The notes under the pieces were generated by a model. The model saw only the letters and a program-made list of their open reading frames with translations. It ran no database searches and had not been told where the DNA came from. Of a stretch of 64,000 nt of DNA, positions 7,566 through 16,611 are shown one piece after another (the stretch's first letter is position 1; each line of letters begins with the position of its first letter). The position numbers and the translations under genes were made by a program. This DNA comes from Micromonospora globbae (lineage in GTDB: Bacteria > Actinomycetota > Actinomycetes > Mycobacteriales > Micromonosporaceae), in contig NZ_RAQQ01000003.1 in NCBI RefSeq assembly GCF_003610785.1, positions 1-64,000 of the forward strand, read 5' to 3'.

Positions 7566-8410
7566 TAGAAGGTGTGCTCGGCGGCCGGGAACTGCCCCCC
7601 GCGGACCTCGTCGGCGAAGCGGCGGGTGGCGTCGGCGAGGGTGCCGGCCAGGTCGGCGTACCGCTTGACGAAGCGCGGCGTCCGGCCGCTGCGCAGGCCG
7701 GCCATGTCCTGCCAGACGAGCACCTGCGCGTCGGTGTCCGGGCCGGCGCCGATGCCCACCGTGGGGATGTGCAGTTCGTTGGTGATCCGCTTGGCGACCT
7801 CGCCGGGCACCATCTCCAGGACGACGGCGAACGCGCCCGCCTCCGCGACGGCCCGGGCGTCGGCGATCACCTCCTCGGCGGCGTCGCCGCGCCCCTGGAC
7901 GCGGTAGCCGCCGATGGCGTGCTCGCTCTGCGGTGTGAAACCGATGTGCGCCATGACCGGGATGCCCGCCGACGTGATGGCGGCGATCTGCGCCGCGCAG
8001 CGCCGGCCACCCTCCAGCTTCACGGCGTGGCAGCCGCCCTCCTTCATGAACCGCACCGCCGTGCGCAGGGCCTGGGTCGGCCCCTCCTCGTACGAGCCGA
8101 ACGGCAGGTCGGCGACGATCAGCGCCTGCCGGGTGGCCCGCACCACCGCGCGTACGAGCGGCAGCAGTTCCTCGGCGGTGATCGGGACGGTCGTCTCGTA
8201 GCCGAAGACGTTGTTGGCCGCCGAGTCGCCGACCAGCAGCACCGGGATGCCGGCCTGGTCGAAGATCGACGCGGTGTACTGGTCGTACGAGGTGAGCATC
8301 GCCCACCGCTCGCCGCGCTCCTTGGCGGCGACGAGGTCACGGGTGCGGACGCGCCGGGTCGCCGGCCCGCCGTAGAGGGCGGTCACCTCGGTCGGGGTGG
8401 ATTCCACCAT
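7565..8410 (-). CDS. panB: 3-methyl-2-oxobutanoate hydroxymethyltransferase
   Basis: A 281-residue TIM-barrel enzyme that makes ketopantoate from 2-oxoisovalerate and 5,10-methylene-tetrahydrofolate, the first committed step to pantothenate and CoA. Diagnostic motifs are [35 protein letters not shown] (metal-site Asp), [40 protein letters not shown] and [22 protein letters not shown] at 8410 is chosen because AAGGAGAC lies 5-6 nt upstream; the 20-codon upstream extension lacks family resemblance. panB lies 113 bp downstream of nadE on the same strand, so the two cofactor genes may be co-transcribed. panB is also near glnA2 in mycobacteria, as I recall. Confidence 0.95.
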   Translation of the reverse strand: MVESTPTEVTALYGGPATRRVRTRDLVAAKERGERWAMLTSYDQYTASIFDQAGIPVLLVGDSAANNVFGYETTVPITAEELLPLVRAVVRATRQALIVADLPFGSYEEGPTQALRTAVRFMKEGGCHAVKLEGGRRCAAQIAAITSAGIPVMAHIGFTPQSEHAIGGYRVQGRGDAAEEVIADARAVAEAGAFAVVLEMVPGEVAKRITNELHIPTVGIGAGPDTDAQVLVWQDMAGLRSGRTPRFVKRYADLAGTLADATRRFADEVRGGQFPAAEHTF

Positions 8411-8523
8411 GACTGTCTCCTTCCTCGAGGCCGCGTACGCGGTCCCCGGGTTCCGCCGCGATCGTCGCACCGGATCGGCCGTCGGCGGCAGGGCGCAGTG
8501 GAGGATCTCACTCCCGGGACGGG

Positions 8524-10284
8524 TCAGCCGTCCTCACGCCAGCGGTTGGTGACCGGCAGCCGCCGGTCCCGGCCGAACGCCTTCATCGAGATCTTCGTGC
8601 CCGGGGCCGACTGCCGCCGCTTGTACTCGGCGGTATCCACCATCCGCAGCACCCGGTCGACCACCGCCGGGTCGTGCCCGGCCGCCACGAGCCCGTCGCG
8701 GCCGAGGTCGCCGTCGACGTAGCCGATCAGGATGGGGTCGAGCACGTCGTACTCGGGCAGCGTGTCGCTGTCGAGCTGGCCCGGGCTCAGCTCGGCGCTC
8801 GGCGGCTTGCCGATGGAGCTCTCGGGGATCGGCGGGGTCTCGCCGCGCCGGGCGGCGTCGGCGTTGCGCCACCGGGCCAGGCGCCAGATGAGGGTCTTCC
8901 AGACGTCCTTGACCGGGTTGAAACCGCCCACCGAGTCGCCGTAGAGCGTCGAGTAGCCCACCGCCAGCTCGCTCTTGTTGCCGGTGGTCAGCACCAGGTG
9001 GCCCTCCTGGTTCGACAGTGCCATGAGGATCACCCCGCGTACCCGGGCCTGGAGGTTCTCGACCGTCACGCCGGAGAGCGACAGGTTGGCCAGGAAGGCG
9101 TCCACCATCGGCTGGATCGGCTCGATCCGGTAGTCCAGCCCGGTCCGCTTGGCGAGGTCGGCCGCGTCCTCGCGCGAGTGCTCGGAGGAGTGCTGGCTGG
9201 GCAGCGACACCCCGACCACCCGGTCCGGCCCGAGCGCGTCGACGGCCAGCGCGGCCACGACGGCCGAGTCGATGCCGCCCGACAGGCCGAGCACCACCGA
9301 CGGGAAGCGGTTCTTGTTGACGTAGTCGCGCAGGCCGAGCACGAGCGCCTGCCAGACCTCGGCCTCGTCGGCGACCGGCTCGATGAGACGGCCCACCGCC
9401 GGCGGGCCGGCCGGCGCCGGGACGCTCTCGCTGACCGTGGCCCGGACCACCCGCATCCCGTCGGCGATCTCGGTGCCCTCGGCCACCGGCTCACCGGCCG
9501 CCGGCAGCTCGACGTCGTGCACCAGCAGGTGCTCCACGAACTGCGGCGCGCGGGTGAGCAGCTCGCCGTCGGCCGAGACGATCATCGAGTCGCCCTCGAA
9601 GACCAGCTCGTCCTGGCCGCCGACCATGTTGACGTACGCGATGGCGGCACCCGCCTCGGCGGCCCGGCGGCGGACCAGCGGCAGCCGGATGTCGTCCTTG
9701 TTCAGCTCGTACGGCGATCCGTTGATGTTGACCACCAGGCCGACGTGGGCCTGCCGGGCCGCGGTGAACGGGCCGCCCGCCTGCCACAGGTCCTCGCAGA
9801 TCGTCAGCGCCACGTCCACCCCGCCGACGCGCACCACGGTGAGCATGTCGCCCGGCACGAAGTAGCGGTCCTCGTCGAAGACCCCGTAGTTCGGCAGGTG
9901 GTGCTTGAAGTAGGTGGCGACCACGGCGCCGCGGTGCAGCAGGGCGGCCGCGTTGCGGGCGCCCCGGCCCGGCTCGGCGTCCCCGGAGACCTGCGGCGGG
10001 CCGTCGGCGTCCAGGTAGCCGACCACAACCGCCAGCTCGCCCAGCCCGTCGCCCGCGAGGTCGGCCGCGAGCCGGTCCAGCGCCGCCCGCGACGCCGCCA
10101 CGAACGACCGCCGGAACACCAGGTCCTCCACCGGGTACCCGGTCAGCATCATCTCGGGGAACGCGACGAGGTGGGCGCCGGCGTCGGCGGCCCGCCGGGT
10201 CCAGGTGCGGACGAGGTGCGCGTTGCCGGCGAGGTCGCCGACGGTCGGGTTGACCTGGGACAGGGCGATACGCAGGGTGGGCAT
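8524..10284 (-). CDS. nadE: Glutamine-dependent NAD+ synthetase
   Basis: A 586-residue two-domain enzyme that amidates nicotinic acid adenine dinucleotide to NAD+ using glutamine. The N-terminal nitrilase-type amidase domain has the Glu-Lys-Cys triad in [29 protein letters not shown] and ALTICEDLW. The C-terminal synthetase domain carries the pyrophosphatase P-loop [18 protein letters not shown] at about residues 328-345 and [18 protein letters not shown]. The length fits the bacterial glutamine-dependent class. The ATG at 10284 is preceded by CAAGAT with a 6-nt spacer, suggesting a leaderless transcript. It is divergent from glnA2 with a 199-bp intergenic region. Confidence 0.95.
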   Translation of the reverse strand: MPTLRIALSQVNPTVGDLAGNAHLVRTWTRRAADAGAHLVAFPEMMLTGYPVEDLVFRRSFVAASRAALDRLAADLAGDGLGELAVVVGYLDADGPPQVSGDAEPGRGARNAAALLHRGAVVATYFKHHLPNYGVFDEDRYFVPGDMLTVVRVGGVDVALTICEDLWQAGGPFTAARQAHVGLVVNINGSPYELNKDDIRLPLVRRRAAEAGAAIAYVNMVGGQDELVFEGDSMIVSADGELLTRAPQFVEHLLVHDVELPAAGEPVAEGTEIADGMRVVRATVSESVPAPAGPPAVGRLIEPVADEAEVWQALVLGLRDYVNKNRFPSVVLGLSGGIDSAVVAALAVDALGPDRVVGVSLPSQHSSEHSREDAADLAKRTGLDYRIEPIQPMVDAFLANLSLSGVTVENLQARVRGVILMALSNQEGHLVLTTGNKSELAVGYSTLYGDSVGGFNPVKDVWKTLIWRLARWRNADAARRGETPPIPESSIGKPPSAELSPGQLDSDTLPEYDVLDPILIGYVDGDLGRDGLVAAGHDPAVVDRVLRMVDTAEYKRRQSAPGTKISMKAFGRDRRLPVTNRWREDG

Positions 10285-10392
10285 GTCCTCATCTTGCCCC
10301 AGGGGCCCGGGAGCGACACGGCGGGCGCGGCGAGAGACGGGCCACGCGCGGACGGGGCCCGGGACACCCCGGACGGGCCGGGTGCGGCTCGC

Positions 10393-10408
10393 GTAACGTC
10401 GGCGTAAC
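10393..10408 (+). promoter_or_regulatory. Possible single GlnR-like box upstream of glnA2
   Basis: GTAAC, six bases, GTAAC: the spacing matches the a/b half-site pattern of actinobacterial GlnR boxes (GTnAC-n6-GAAAC), but only one box pair is present and the second half deviates. It lies 76 bp before the glnA2 start codon. This is weak evidence next to the full four-box site before glnA1. Confidence 0.25.
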
Positions 10409-10483
10409 CAGACCCGTGGAGACTGGTCGGTCAGGCCGCGCCGGCCCGGCCGGTGGCGGAGAAGAGTGCTGCGAGGGGTGGAA

Positions 10484-11833
10484 GTGGACCGTCAGCAGGA
10501 GTTCGTCCTCCGTACGCTGGAAGAGCGGGACATCCGGTTCGTCCGGCTGTGGTTCACCGACGTGCTCGGCACCCTCAAGAGCGTCTCGGTGGCCCCGGCC
10601 GAGTTGGAGGCGGCGTTCGAGGAGGGCATCGGCTTCGACGGCTCGGCGATCGAGGGCTTCGCCCGGGTCTTCGAGTCCGACATGGTGGCCATGCCCGACC
10701 CGACGACGTTCCAGGTCTTCCCGTTCGAGGGCGGGGTCAGCGGCGAGAGCGCCCGGATGTTCTGCGACATCCTGCTCCCCGACGGCAGCCCGTCCTGGGC
10801 CGACCCCCGCCACGTGCTGCGCCGGGCGCTCTCCAAGGCCGCCGACAAGGGCTTCACGTTCTACACCCACCCGGAGATCGAGTTCTTCCTGCTGGAGAAC
10901 GGCCCGACGGACGGCTCCCTGCCCACCCCGGTCGACACCGGCGGCTACTTCGAGCACACCACCCACGCGGTGGCTCGGGACTTCCGCCGCCAGGCCGTGC
11001 TCGCCCTGGAGCGGATCGGCATCTCGGTCGAGTTCAGCCACCACGAGGTGGCGCCCGGCCAGCAGGAGATCGACCTGCGCTACGCCGACGCGCTCACCAC
11101 CGCCGACAACATCATGACGTTCCGGCACGTGGTCAAGGAGGTGGCGCTCTCCACCGGCGTACGGGCCACGTTCATGCCGAAGCCGTTCACCGACCAGCCG
11201 GGCAGCGGCATGCACACCCACCTGTCCCTGTTCGAGGGGGAGCGCAACGCCTTCCACGACGGCGGCGACCCCATGAAGCTCTCCAAGGTGGCGAAGTCGT
11301 TCATCGCCGGGCTGCTCACGCACGCCCGCGAGTACACGGCCGTCACCAACCAGTGGGTCAACTCCTACAAGCGGCTCTTCCCCCAGGCGCTGCCGGACCG
11401 CATCACCGAGAGCCCGGCGTACGTCTGCTGGGGCCACCTCAACCGGTCGGCGCTGGTACGGGTGCCCGCGTACGGCAAGCCGAACTCGGCCCGGGTCGAG
11501 GTGCGCTCCCCGGACTCGGCGGCCAACCCGTACCTGGCCTTCGCCGTGCTGCTCGGCGCCGGGCTGAAGGGGATCGAGGAGGGCTACGAGCTGCCGCCGG
11601 GGGCCGAGGACGACGTCTGGTCGCTGACGAGCGCCGAGCGGCGGGCCATGGGGTACGAGGCCCTGCCGGAGAACCTGGCCGAGGCGATCGACGTGATGGC
11701 CGGCTCGGAGCTGGTGGCCGAGGTGCTCGGCGAGCACGTCTTCGACTTCTTCCTGCGCAACAAGCGGGCCGAGTGGGAGCAGTACCGCCGCGAGGTCACC
11801 CCGTACGAGCGGCAGCGCTACCTCTCCCTCTGA
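10484..11833 (+). CDS. glnA2: Glutamine synthetase, GlnA2 type
   Basis: A 449-residue class I glutamine-synthetase-family protein. The N-terminus (VDRQQEFVLRTLEERDIRF) and C-terminus (HVFDFFLRNKRAEWEQYR) match mycobacterial GlnA2 rather than GlnA1. Catalytic-domain motifs include HPEIEFFLLE, GQQEIDLRYADAL, GSGMHTHLSLFEG and NPYLAFAVLL. The region matching the GlnA1 adenylylation loop reads EEGYELPPGAEDDVW instead of LYDLPPEE, so control by GlnE is doubtful. GTG at 10484 is preferred over ATG at 10466 because AGGGG precedes it and homology starts there. GlnA2-like proteins in Streptomyces and mycobacteria have variant roles (for example gamma-glutamyl transfer to other amines), so ammonia assimilation is not certain. 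Confidence 0.93.
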   Translation: MDRQQEFVLRTLEERDIRFVRLWFTDVLGTLKSVSVAPAELEAAFEEGIGFDGSAIEGFARVFESDMVAMPDPTTFQVFPFEGGVSGESARMFCDILLPDGSPSWADPRHVLRRALSKAADKGFTFYTHPEIEFFLLENGPTDGSLPTPVDTGGYFEHTTHAVARDFRRQAVLALERIGISVEFSHHEVAPGQQEIDLRYADALTTADNIMTFRHVVKEVALSTGVRATFMPKPFTDQPGSGMHTHLSLFEGERNAFHDGGDPMKLSKVAKSFIAGLLTHAREYTAVTNQWVNSYKRLFPQALPDRITESPAYVCWGHLNRSALVRVPAYGKPNSARVEVRSPDSAANPYLAFAVLLGAGLKGIEEGYELPPGAEDDVWSLTSAERRAMGYEALPENLAEAIDVMAGSELVAEVLGEHVFDFFLRNKRAEWEQYRREVTPYERQRYLSL

Positions 11834-11946
11834 GCCGGTCGGCGGCGGGCGCGGCACTCGGGTCCGCCGCCGCTTGTGCGGCACCGCTATCGTCTCGATC
11901 ACCGTGCCGGCACCGCGCCGGCCGCGCGTGACCGGGGAGGCGATCG

Positions 11947-12372
11947 GTGCTGGAGGATCTGCTCGGCGGGGCCTGGCAGAGCATCGTGTTCGGGGTCGTC
12001 GGGGTCGCCCTCATGGCGGCCGGGTTCCTGCTGGTGGACCTGCTGACGCCCGGACGGTTGCGGGAACTGATCTGGGTGCGGCGCAACGGCAACGCCGCCC
12101 TGCTGCTGGCCGCCAACCAGCTGGGCATCGCGGGGATCGTGTTCACCGCGGTGCTGACGAGCTACAGCGACTTCGCCAAGGGGCTCGCGTCCACTCTGAT
12201 CTTCGGCCTCATCGGGCTGCTGATCATGGCGTTGGCCTTCTTCGTGCTGGACCTGCTCACGCCGGGCCGGCTCGGCGAGATCATCTGCGCCGACGAGCCG
12301 CATCCGGCGGCCCGGGTCAGCGCCGCCACGCACCTCGGCGCCGCGCTGATCGTCTGCGCCTGCATCGCCTGA
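11947..12372 (+). CDS. DUF350 family membrane protein
   Basis: A 141-residue protein with four hydrophobic segments arranged as two related halves: VALMAAGFLLVDLLTPGRLR in the first and IMALAFFVLDLLTPGRLGEI in the second. The repeated DLLTPGRL motif is characteristic of DUF350 membrane proteins, whose function is unknown and which often occur beside stress or potassium-linked genes. GTG at 11947 is preceded by GGGGAGG with 7 nt spacing, a strong ribosome-binding site. It follows glnA2 by 113 bp. The hydrophobic profile and internal duplication make the call secure, but no role can be given. Confidence 0.85.
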   Translation: MLEDLLGGAWQSIVFGVVGVALMAAGFLLVDLLTPGRLRELIWVRRNGNAALLLAANQLGIAGIVFTAVLTSYSDFAKGLASTLIFGLIGLLIMALAFFVLDLLTPGRLGEIICADEPHPAARVSAATHLGAALIVCACIA

Positions 12373-12490
12373 GGCCCGGACCGGCCGATCCGCGGCGGCC
12401 GGCAGAGCCCGGCCGCCGCCCGGCCGTGCCCGGGGTCGGCCGGGCGTCCGGCGCGCTGTCGGCGTCGTACCCCCGGCCTAGCCTGGCGCG

Positions 12491-13183
12491 GTGAACCGCA
12501 CCGATCGCCTCTACGCCATCGTCGAGGAGTTGCGCGCGGTGTCGCCGAGGCCGCGCAGCGCCCGGTGGCTGGCGACCCGCTTCGAGGTGAGCAGCCGCAC
12601 CATCGAGCGCGACATCGGCGCGCTCCAGCAGTCCGGGGTGCCGATCTGGGCCGAGCCCGGCCGCACCGGCGGTTACGTGCTCGACCGCGCCCGCACCCTG
12701 CCGCCGGTGAACCTGACGGCAGGTGAGGCGGTGGCCATGGCGGTGGCGCTGCACCGGCTGCGCGGCACGCCGTTCGCCTCGGCGGCCGCCAGCGGGCTGC
12801 GCAAGCTGCTCGCCGTGATGCCCGCCGCGGACGCCGCCGAGGCGCACCGGCTCGCCGGCCGGGTGCACCTGATCGGCGACGGGCCAGCGGCGCCCGTCCC
12901 GGCCAGCGTCGCCGACGCGGTGCTCGCGCGGCGGGTGCTGCGCATCCGGTACGCCGACCGCGCCGGCGCCGCCTCGGAGCGCGACGTGGAGCCGCTGGGC
13001 TACCTGGGCAACCCGCGGCACTGGTACCTGCTGGCCTGGTGCCGGCTGCGCGACGGCGTCCGCGCCTTCCGTACCGACCGGATCCTGTCGGTACGACCGC
13101 TGTCGGAGCTGGTGACCCGGGAGCTGTGCCCCGACGACCTCGACATCCCTCGCGAGCGTGTGCGCCCGCTGAGCCTTGTCTGA
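12491..13183 (+). CDS. HTH/WYL-domain transcriptional regulator
   Basis: A 230-residue DeoR/YafY-like regulator. The N-terminal HTH (residues about 5-60) contains RSARWLATRFEVSSRTIERD followed by IGALQQSGVPI. A linker with TLPPVNLTAGEAVAMAVALH leads to a C-terminal WYL-type domain with VEPLGYLGNPRHWYLLAWCR and LRDGVRAFRTDRILSV. WYL domains sense small molecules or nucleic acids. The GTG at 12491 has TAGCCT exactly 6 nt upstream, a textbook leaderless promoter arrangement. The VOC-family gene 101 bp downstream on the same strand is a reasonable regulatory target, though nothing in the sequence proves it. Confidence 0.9.
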   Translation: MNRTDRLYAIVEELRAVSPRPRSARWLATRFEVSSRTIERDIGALQQSGVPIWAEPGRTGGYVLDRARTLPPVNLTAGEAVAMAVALHRLRGTPFASAAASGLRKLLAVMPAADAAEAHRLAGRVHLIGDGPAAPVPASVADAVLARRVLRIRYADRAGAASERDVEPLGYLGNPRHWYLLAWCRLRDGVRAFRTDRILSVRPLSELVTRELCPDDLDIPRERVRPLSLV

Positions 13184-13284
13184 CGGGATCTGGAAACACC
13201 GACAGGACGGTGTCGCGGGCGGCCGCGAGGCTGACTCCTGACGGCGCCGGCCGGGTGGCCGGCGCGTGGAACGGGAGGACAGAC

Positions 13285-13662
13285 ATGACCGTCAGCAACG
13301 GTGTCACCTGGTTCGAGATCGGCACCGAGCGGCCGGACGAGGCGCAGCGGTTCTACGGCGACGTGTTCGGCTGGCGCTTCACGGAGGAGGGCGGCGGTGG
13401 CGCCACGTACCGGACGACCGAGGCCGCCGACGGCGGGATCGGCGGCGCGATCCGGGGCACCGACGGGGCCGCGTCGACCTACGCGATCTTCTACGTCCAG
13501 GTGACCGACGTCGAGGAGACGTGCCGGCGCGTCGAGGCGGCCGGCGGCGCGGTGGTGGTGCCCGCGAAGACGAACCCCAACGGGCTCACGTCGGCGCACC
13601 TGCGCGACCCGGCCGGCAACCGGTTCGGGGTGTTCACGCCCCCGCCGGCCCCCGGCGCCTGA
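13285..13662 (+). CDS. VOC-family (glyoxalase/bleomycin-resistance fold) protein
   Basis: A 125-residue single-domain vicinal-oxygen-chelate protein. It begins MTVSNGVTWFEIGTERPDEA, has the FYGDVFGWRF motif after the first strand, and ends with HLRDPAGNRFGVFTPP, the usual second beta-alpha-beta-beta-beta module. Members include small-molecule binding proteins, lyases and resistance proteins; this subtype (CFP-30/antigen-like) is generally uncharacterised. GGGAGG precedes the ATG at 13285 by 7 nt. It lies just downstream of the WYL regulator on the same strand and ends at a strong bidirectional hairpin. Confidence 0.87.
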   Translation: MTVSNGVTWFEIGTERPDEAQRFYGDVFGWRFTEEGGGGATYRTTEAADGGIGGAIRGTDGAASTYAIFYVQVTDVEETCRRVEAAGGAVVVPAKTNPNGLTSAHLRDPAGNRFGVFTPPPAPGA

Positions 13663-13680
13663 CGCACGGCGGGCCGGTGT

Positions 13681-13714
13681 GGCGGCCCCGACCGGGTGAC
13701 CGGTCGGGGCCGCC
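13681..13714. terminator. Strong bidirectional hairpin between VOC gene and secreted-protein gene
   Basis: GGCGGCCCCGACCG (13681-13694) and its perfect complement CGGTCGGGGCCGCC (13701-13714) form a 14-bp stem with a 6-nt loop. The hairpin lies exactly between the stops of two convergent genes. No U-tract is present on either strand, as is common for GC-rich actinobacterial terminators. Confidence 0.75.
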
Positions 13715-13719
13715 GGCGT

Positions 13720-14217
13720 TCAGCTGCCGGTCGTACCCTCGGGGCTGCCGGAGCCGTCCCGGTCGCCGTGACCGCCCCAGCCGCCGTGCCTGCCGGGGCC
13801 GCCGAAGCCGCCGCCACCGAGGACGCCGGACTCGACCGCATCGAGGATCGCGTCGGCCTGCTCCTGCGTGAGCTTGCCGTCCTCGACGGCCTGGTCCAGC
13901 CGCTCCTCGAGTCGCGCCTGCCGGTCCTCGGCGGACGGGCGCTCGGGCCGGTCGGCCTTGTGCTGCTCGCGCAGCTTCTCCAGGGCGGCGGTCACCTTGT
14001 CGGTGGAGACGCCCAGCTCCTTGGCGAGCTCCTCGGCGAACGCCGACTGGCGGTCGGACGCCTTCTGCCGCTGGCCGTCGTCGGTCGTGCTGGCGCTCGG
14101 CGCGGGGCTGGCGTTGTCGGCGGCGAACGCCATGGTGGGCGCGGCGATCCCGACGCCGAGTACGCCCGCCGTGGCCAGACCGGCCAGGAGGTGCTTCTTC
14201 CTGAACGTGCGGGACAT
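13720..14217 (-). CDS. Secreted Ala/Gly-rich hypothetical protein
   Basis: A 165-residue protein with a clear Sec signal peptide: basic MSRTFRKK, a hydrophobic core and an APTMAFAADN cleavage region near residue 33. The mature part is charged and helical (AFAEELAKELGVSTDKVTAA, then RLEERLDQAVEDGKLTQEQA), ending in a Gly/His-rich tail (GGGGFGGPGRHGGWGGHGDR). Such short secreted proteins with an LTQEQADAILDAV motif are frequent in actinobacteria, and their function is unknown. The AADNASPAPSAS stretch is a flexible linker after cleavage. It is divergent from the virginiamycin B lyase gene. Confidence 0.8.
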   Translation of the reverse strand: MSRTFRKKHLLAGLATAGVLGVGIAAPTMAFAADNASPAPSASTTDDGQRQKASDRQSAFAEELAKELGVSTDKVTAALEKLREQHKADRPERPSAEDRQARLEERLDQAVEDGKLTQEQADAILDAVESGVLGGGGFGGPGRHGGWGGHGDRDGSGSPEGTTGS

Positions 14218-14331
14218 CAGTCCTCCAGCTCGTCGGTGTGCGTTGACGTCACCGACGGTGACCGGGCGGGCTTGACGCCACCCGTGACGAACCTGTCAGC
14301 GAGCTGGCAATCGCCGCCGCGACCAGGATCC

Positions 14332-14394
14332 CCGGCGAGCAGCACGAACCCGGCGAGCAGCACGAACCCGGCGGGCGGCACCAGCCCGGTGAGG
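14332..14394. repeat. 18-bp tandem repeat in an intergenic region
   Basis: Units of CCGGCGAGCAGCACGAAC occur about three and a half times, the last ones degenerate (CCGGCGGGCGGCACCAGC). They lie between the divergent secreted-protein gene and vgb, upstream of both promoters. No reading frame with a start covers them convincingly. Confidence 0.7.
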
Positions 14395-14488
14395 AGAGCC
14401 CGCCCCGCGACCGGACAAAACGGGTTGCCCGGGCCGAGGCCGCGCGGGCAGGGTGGCCCTCGACCCGCCGACGACGAGAGGAAGCAGC

Positions 14489-15409
14489 GTGACCCACACC
14501 GTCATCCGCGAGATTCCGTTGACCGACCCGGGCGCCGGCCCGTACGGCATCACCGTCGGGCCCGACGGCGCGCTCTGGGTGACGTTGGTGCACGCCGGCG
14601 GCATCGCCCGGGTGGCACCCGACGGCGACGTGCGGACCTGGTCGCTCGACGCGCCGGAGAGCCGTCCGCTGATCATCACGCCCGGCCCCGACGGCGCGCT
14701 CTGGTTCACCCGCTCCGGCGACGACCGGCTCGGCCGGATCACCACGGAAGGCGACCTCAGCGCGGTCGCCCTGCCGTCCGGGACCGGGCCGTGCGGCGTC
14801 GTCACCGGCCCGGACGGCGCGCTCTGGTACGCCGGCATGAACTCCGACAGCGTCGGCCGGGTCGACGCCGACGGCACGGTGGCGACGTTCCCGCTGCCGG
14901 TGACCGGGGCGTACGCCTCGATGATGGCCGCCGGCCCCGACGGCGCGCTCTGGTGCACGCTCAACCAGGCGAACGCGATCGCCCGGGTCGCCACCGACGG
15001 CGACGTGGCGGTGCATCCGCTGCCCACGGAGGCGGCGGGCCCGGTGGGCGTCGCGGCGGGCGACGGCGCGGTGTGGTTCGTGGAGATCGCCGCCGGCCAG
15101 CTCGGCCGCATCGACCCCGAGGGCCGGATCGAGGAGTACGCGCTGCCGGACCGCTCCGCGCGGCCCCACGCGATCGTCGCCGACCCGGCCGGCGGCGCCT
15201 GGTACACGGAGTGGGGCGGCAACCGGATCGGCCACGTCGACCCGGACGGGCGGATCGAGACGTACGACCTGCCCACCCCGGCCGCCGAACCGCACGGTCT
15301 CGCCGTGGCGCCCGACGGCACGGTGTGGACCGCCCTGGAGATCGGCCGCCTGGCCCAGCTCACACCGCCGCCGTCCCGCCTCGCACCGCCGTCCCGGCCC
15401 GTCGCGTGA
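14489..15409 (+). CDS. vgb: Virginiamycin B lyase (streptogramin B lyase)
   Basis: A 306-residue seven-bladed beta-propeller with repeated GPDGALW motifs. Vgb linearises streptogramin B antibiotics by Mg2+-dependent elimination at the ester bond. Residues known to be essential in Staphylococcus Vgb (His228, Glu268, His270) correspond here to His227 in SARPHAIVAD and to Glu267 and His269 in AAEPHGLAVAPDG. YTEWGGNRIGH and WFVEIAAGQLGRI are also conserved. This argues for a true lyase rather than a generic SMP-30-like propeller. GTG at 14489 is chosen because GAGAGGAAG precedes it. The C-terminal tail is Pro/Ala-rich. The stop codon overlaps the start of a 55-bp palindrome. Confidence 0.87.
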   Translation: MTHTVIREIPLTDPGAGPYGITVGPDGALWVTLVHAGGIARVAPDGDVRTWSLDAPESRPLIITPGPDGALWFTRSGDDRLGRITTEGDLSAVALPSGTGPCGVVTGPDGALWYAGMNSDSVGRVDADGTVATFPLPVTGAYASMMAAGPDGALWCTLNQANAIARVATDGDVAVHPLPTEAAGPVGVAAGDGAVWFVEIAAGQLGRIDPEGRIEEYALPDRSARPHAIVADPAGGAWYTEWGGNRIGHVDPDGRIETYDLPTPAAEPHGLAVAPDGTVWTALEIGRLAQLTPPPSRLAPPSRPVA

Positions 15410-15462
15410 TCATGAGGTTGGCGGGGCGAACTGTCCGGTTCGACCCCGCCAACCTCATGATC
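15408..15462. repeat. 55-bp palindromic element, family B copy 1
   Basis: Arms GATCATGAGGTTGGCGGGG and CCCCGCCAACCTCATGATC enclose a centre (CGAAC...GTTCG) that can itself pair, extending the stem. It overlaps the last bases of vgb and lies before the convergent LD-carboxypeptidase stop. Three more copies of the same 55-bp length are at 25245, 42740 and 63336. Confidence 0.9.
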
Positions 15463-15493
15463 GACGGGGGAAGCGACGGGGAAGCGACGGGGC

Positions 15494-16423
15494 CTAGCGG
15501 ACGGCGGGGGCGACCGTCAGGGTTCCGGCCGTGGCGTCGAGGGTCGCCTCGGTGCCGACGGGCACGGTGAGCTGGCCGACGCCGTGGCCGACGGGCAGGC
15601 CGCCGAGCACGGGGACGCCGAGGTCGCCGAGGCGTTCGGCGAGCACGTCGGCGACGGTGACCGCCCAGCCGTCCGCGCAGTCGGTGAACTGACCCACGGC
15701 GACCCCGGCCAGGCCGTCCAGCGCCCCGGCGCGGCGCAGCTGGGTGAGCATCCGGTCGACCTTGTACGGGGGTTCCTGCACGTCCTCGACGAGCAGGACC
15801 GCCCCGGTCAGGTCGGGCATGTCCGGGGTGCCGACCGAGGCGGCGACCAGGCACAGGTTGCCGCCGAGCAACCGGCCGGTGGCGCGGCCGGGGACGCGGA
15901 CCGGGTAGGTCTCCTCCTCCGGCACGGCGGCCACGGTCACCGGCTCGGTGGTCATCAGGGCGGCGTGCAGCGACTCGGCGGACCGCAGCGGCGTCCGCTC
16001 GTCCGTCCACGCCGCGCCCGGGCCGTGCACCGTGGCCAGCCGGGCGCCGCGCCAGAGCGCCAACTGCAGGGCCGTGATGTCGGAGAAGCCCGCCACCACC
16101 TTCGGGTCCCGCCGCACCGCGGCCATGTCGAGGGCGTCGACGATCCGCTGCGCGCCGTAGCCGCCCCGGGTGCAGATCACCCCCCGGACCTCGGGGTCGG
16201 CGAAGGCCGCGTTCAGGTCGGCCGCCCGCAGATCGTCCGTGCCGGCCAGGTAGCCGTGCCGGGCGTACGCGTGCGGCGCGAGCACGGGACGCAGCCCCCA
16301 GCCGGTGAGCAGCTCGATGCCCCGGGCGACCCGCTCGGGACGGGTCGGGCCGGACGGGGACACGAGCATCACCGTGTCGCCGGGGCGCAGCGCCGGCGGG
16401 CGCAGTATCTCGTCGGTGATCAC
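15494..16423 (-). CDS. LD-carboxypeptidase (peptidase family S66)
   Basis: A 309-residue serine peptidase of the LdcA/MccF family, which cleaves L,D-peptide bonds of peptidoglycan tetrapeptides or inactivates peptide-nucleotide antibiotics. It shows the N-terminal PPALRPGDTVMLVSPSGP strand, the nucleophile region CTRGGYGAQRIVDAL, VVAGFSDITALQLAL, and the Glu/His region with AVLLVEDVQEPPYKVDRML and GGLPVGHGVGQLTVPVG. GTG at 16423 is preferred: TAGGCT lies 8 nt upstream and family resemblance begins with VITDEILRPPALRPGD. The upstream 65-codon extension is Pro/Arg noise. It converges on vgb across the 55-bp palindrome. Confidence 0.88.
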   Translation of the reverse strand: MITDEILRPPALRPGDTVMLVSPSGPTRPERVARGIELLTGWGLRPVLAPHAYARHGYLAGTDDLRAADLNAAFADPEVRGVICTRGGYGAQRIVDALDMAAVRRDPKVVAGFSDITALQLALWRGARLATVHGPGAAWTDERTPLRSAESLHAALMTTEPVTVAAVPEEETYPVRVPGRATGRLLGGNLCLVAASVGTPDMPDLTGAVLLVEDVQEPPYKVDRMLTQLRRAGALDGLAGVAVGQFTDCADGWAVTVADVLAERLGDLGVPVLGGLPVGHGVGQLTVPVGTEATLDATAGTLTVAPAVR

Positions 16424-16611
16424 AGAGGGCGAGCCTAGTGCGGCCGGGGCGAGGGTGGTCGCGGGCGGCGGCCAACAGGGCGGCTGGTCGCGGGGCGAGC
16501 CGGCGGGCAGGCGAGCCGGTGGGCAGGAAGCGCGCCGCGTCCGGCCCCGTGGTCGCGGGCGGGAGCGAGCCGGTCCCGGCGTGTCAGCCGGGACCGGATA
16601 GCCTCGATGCC

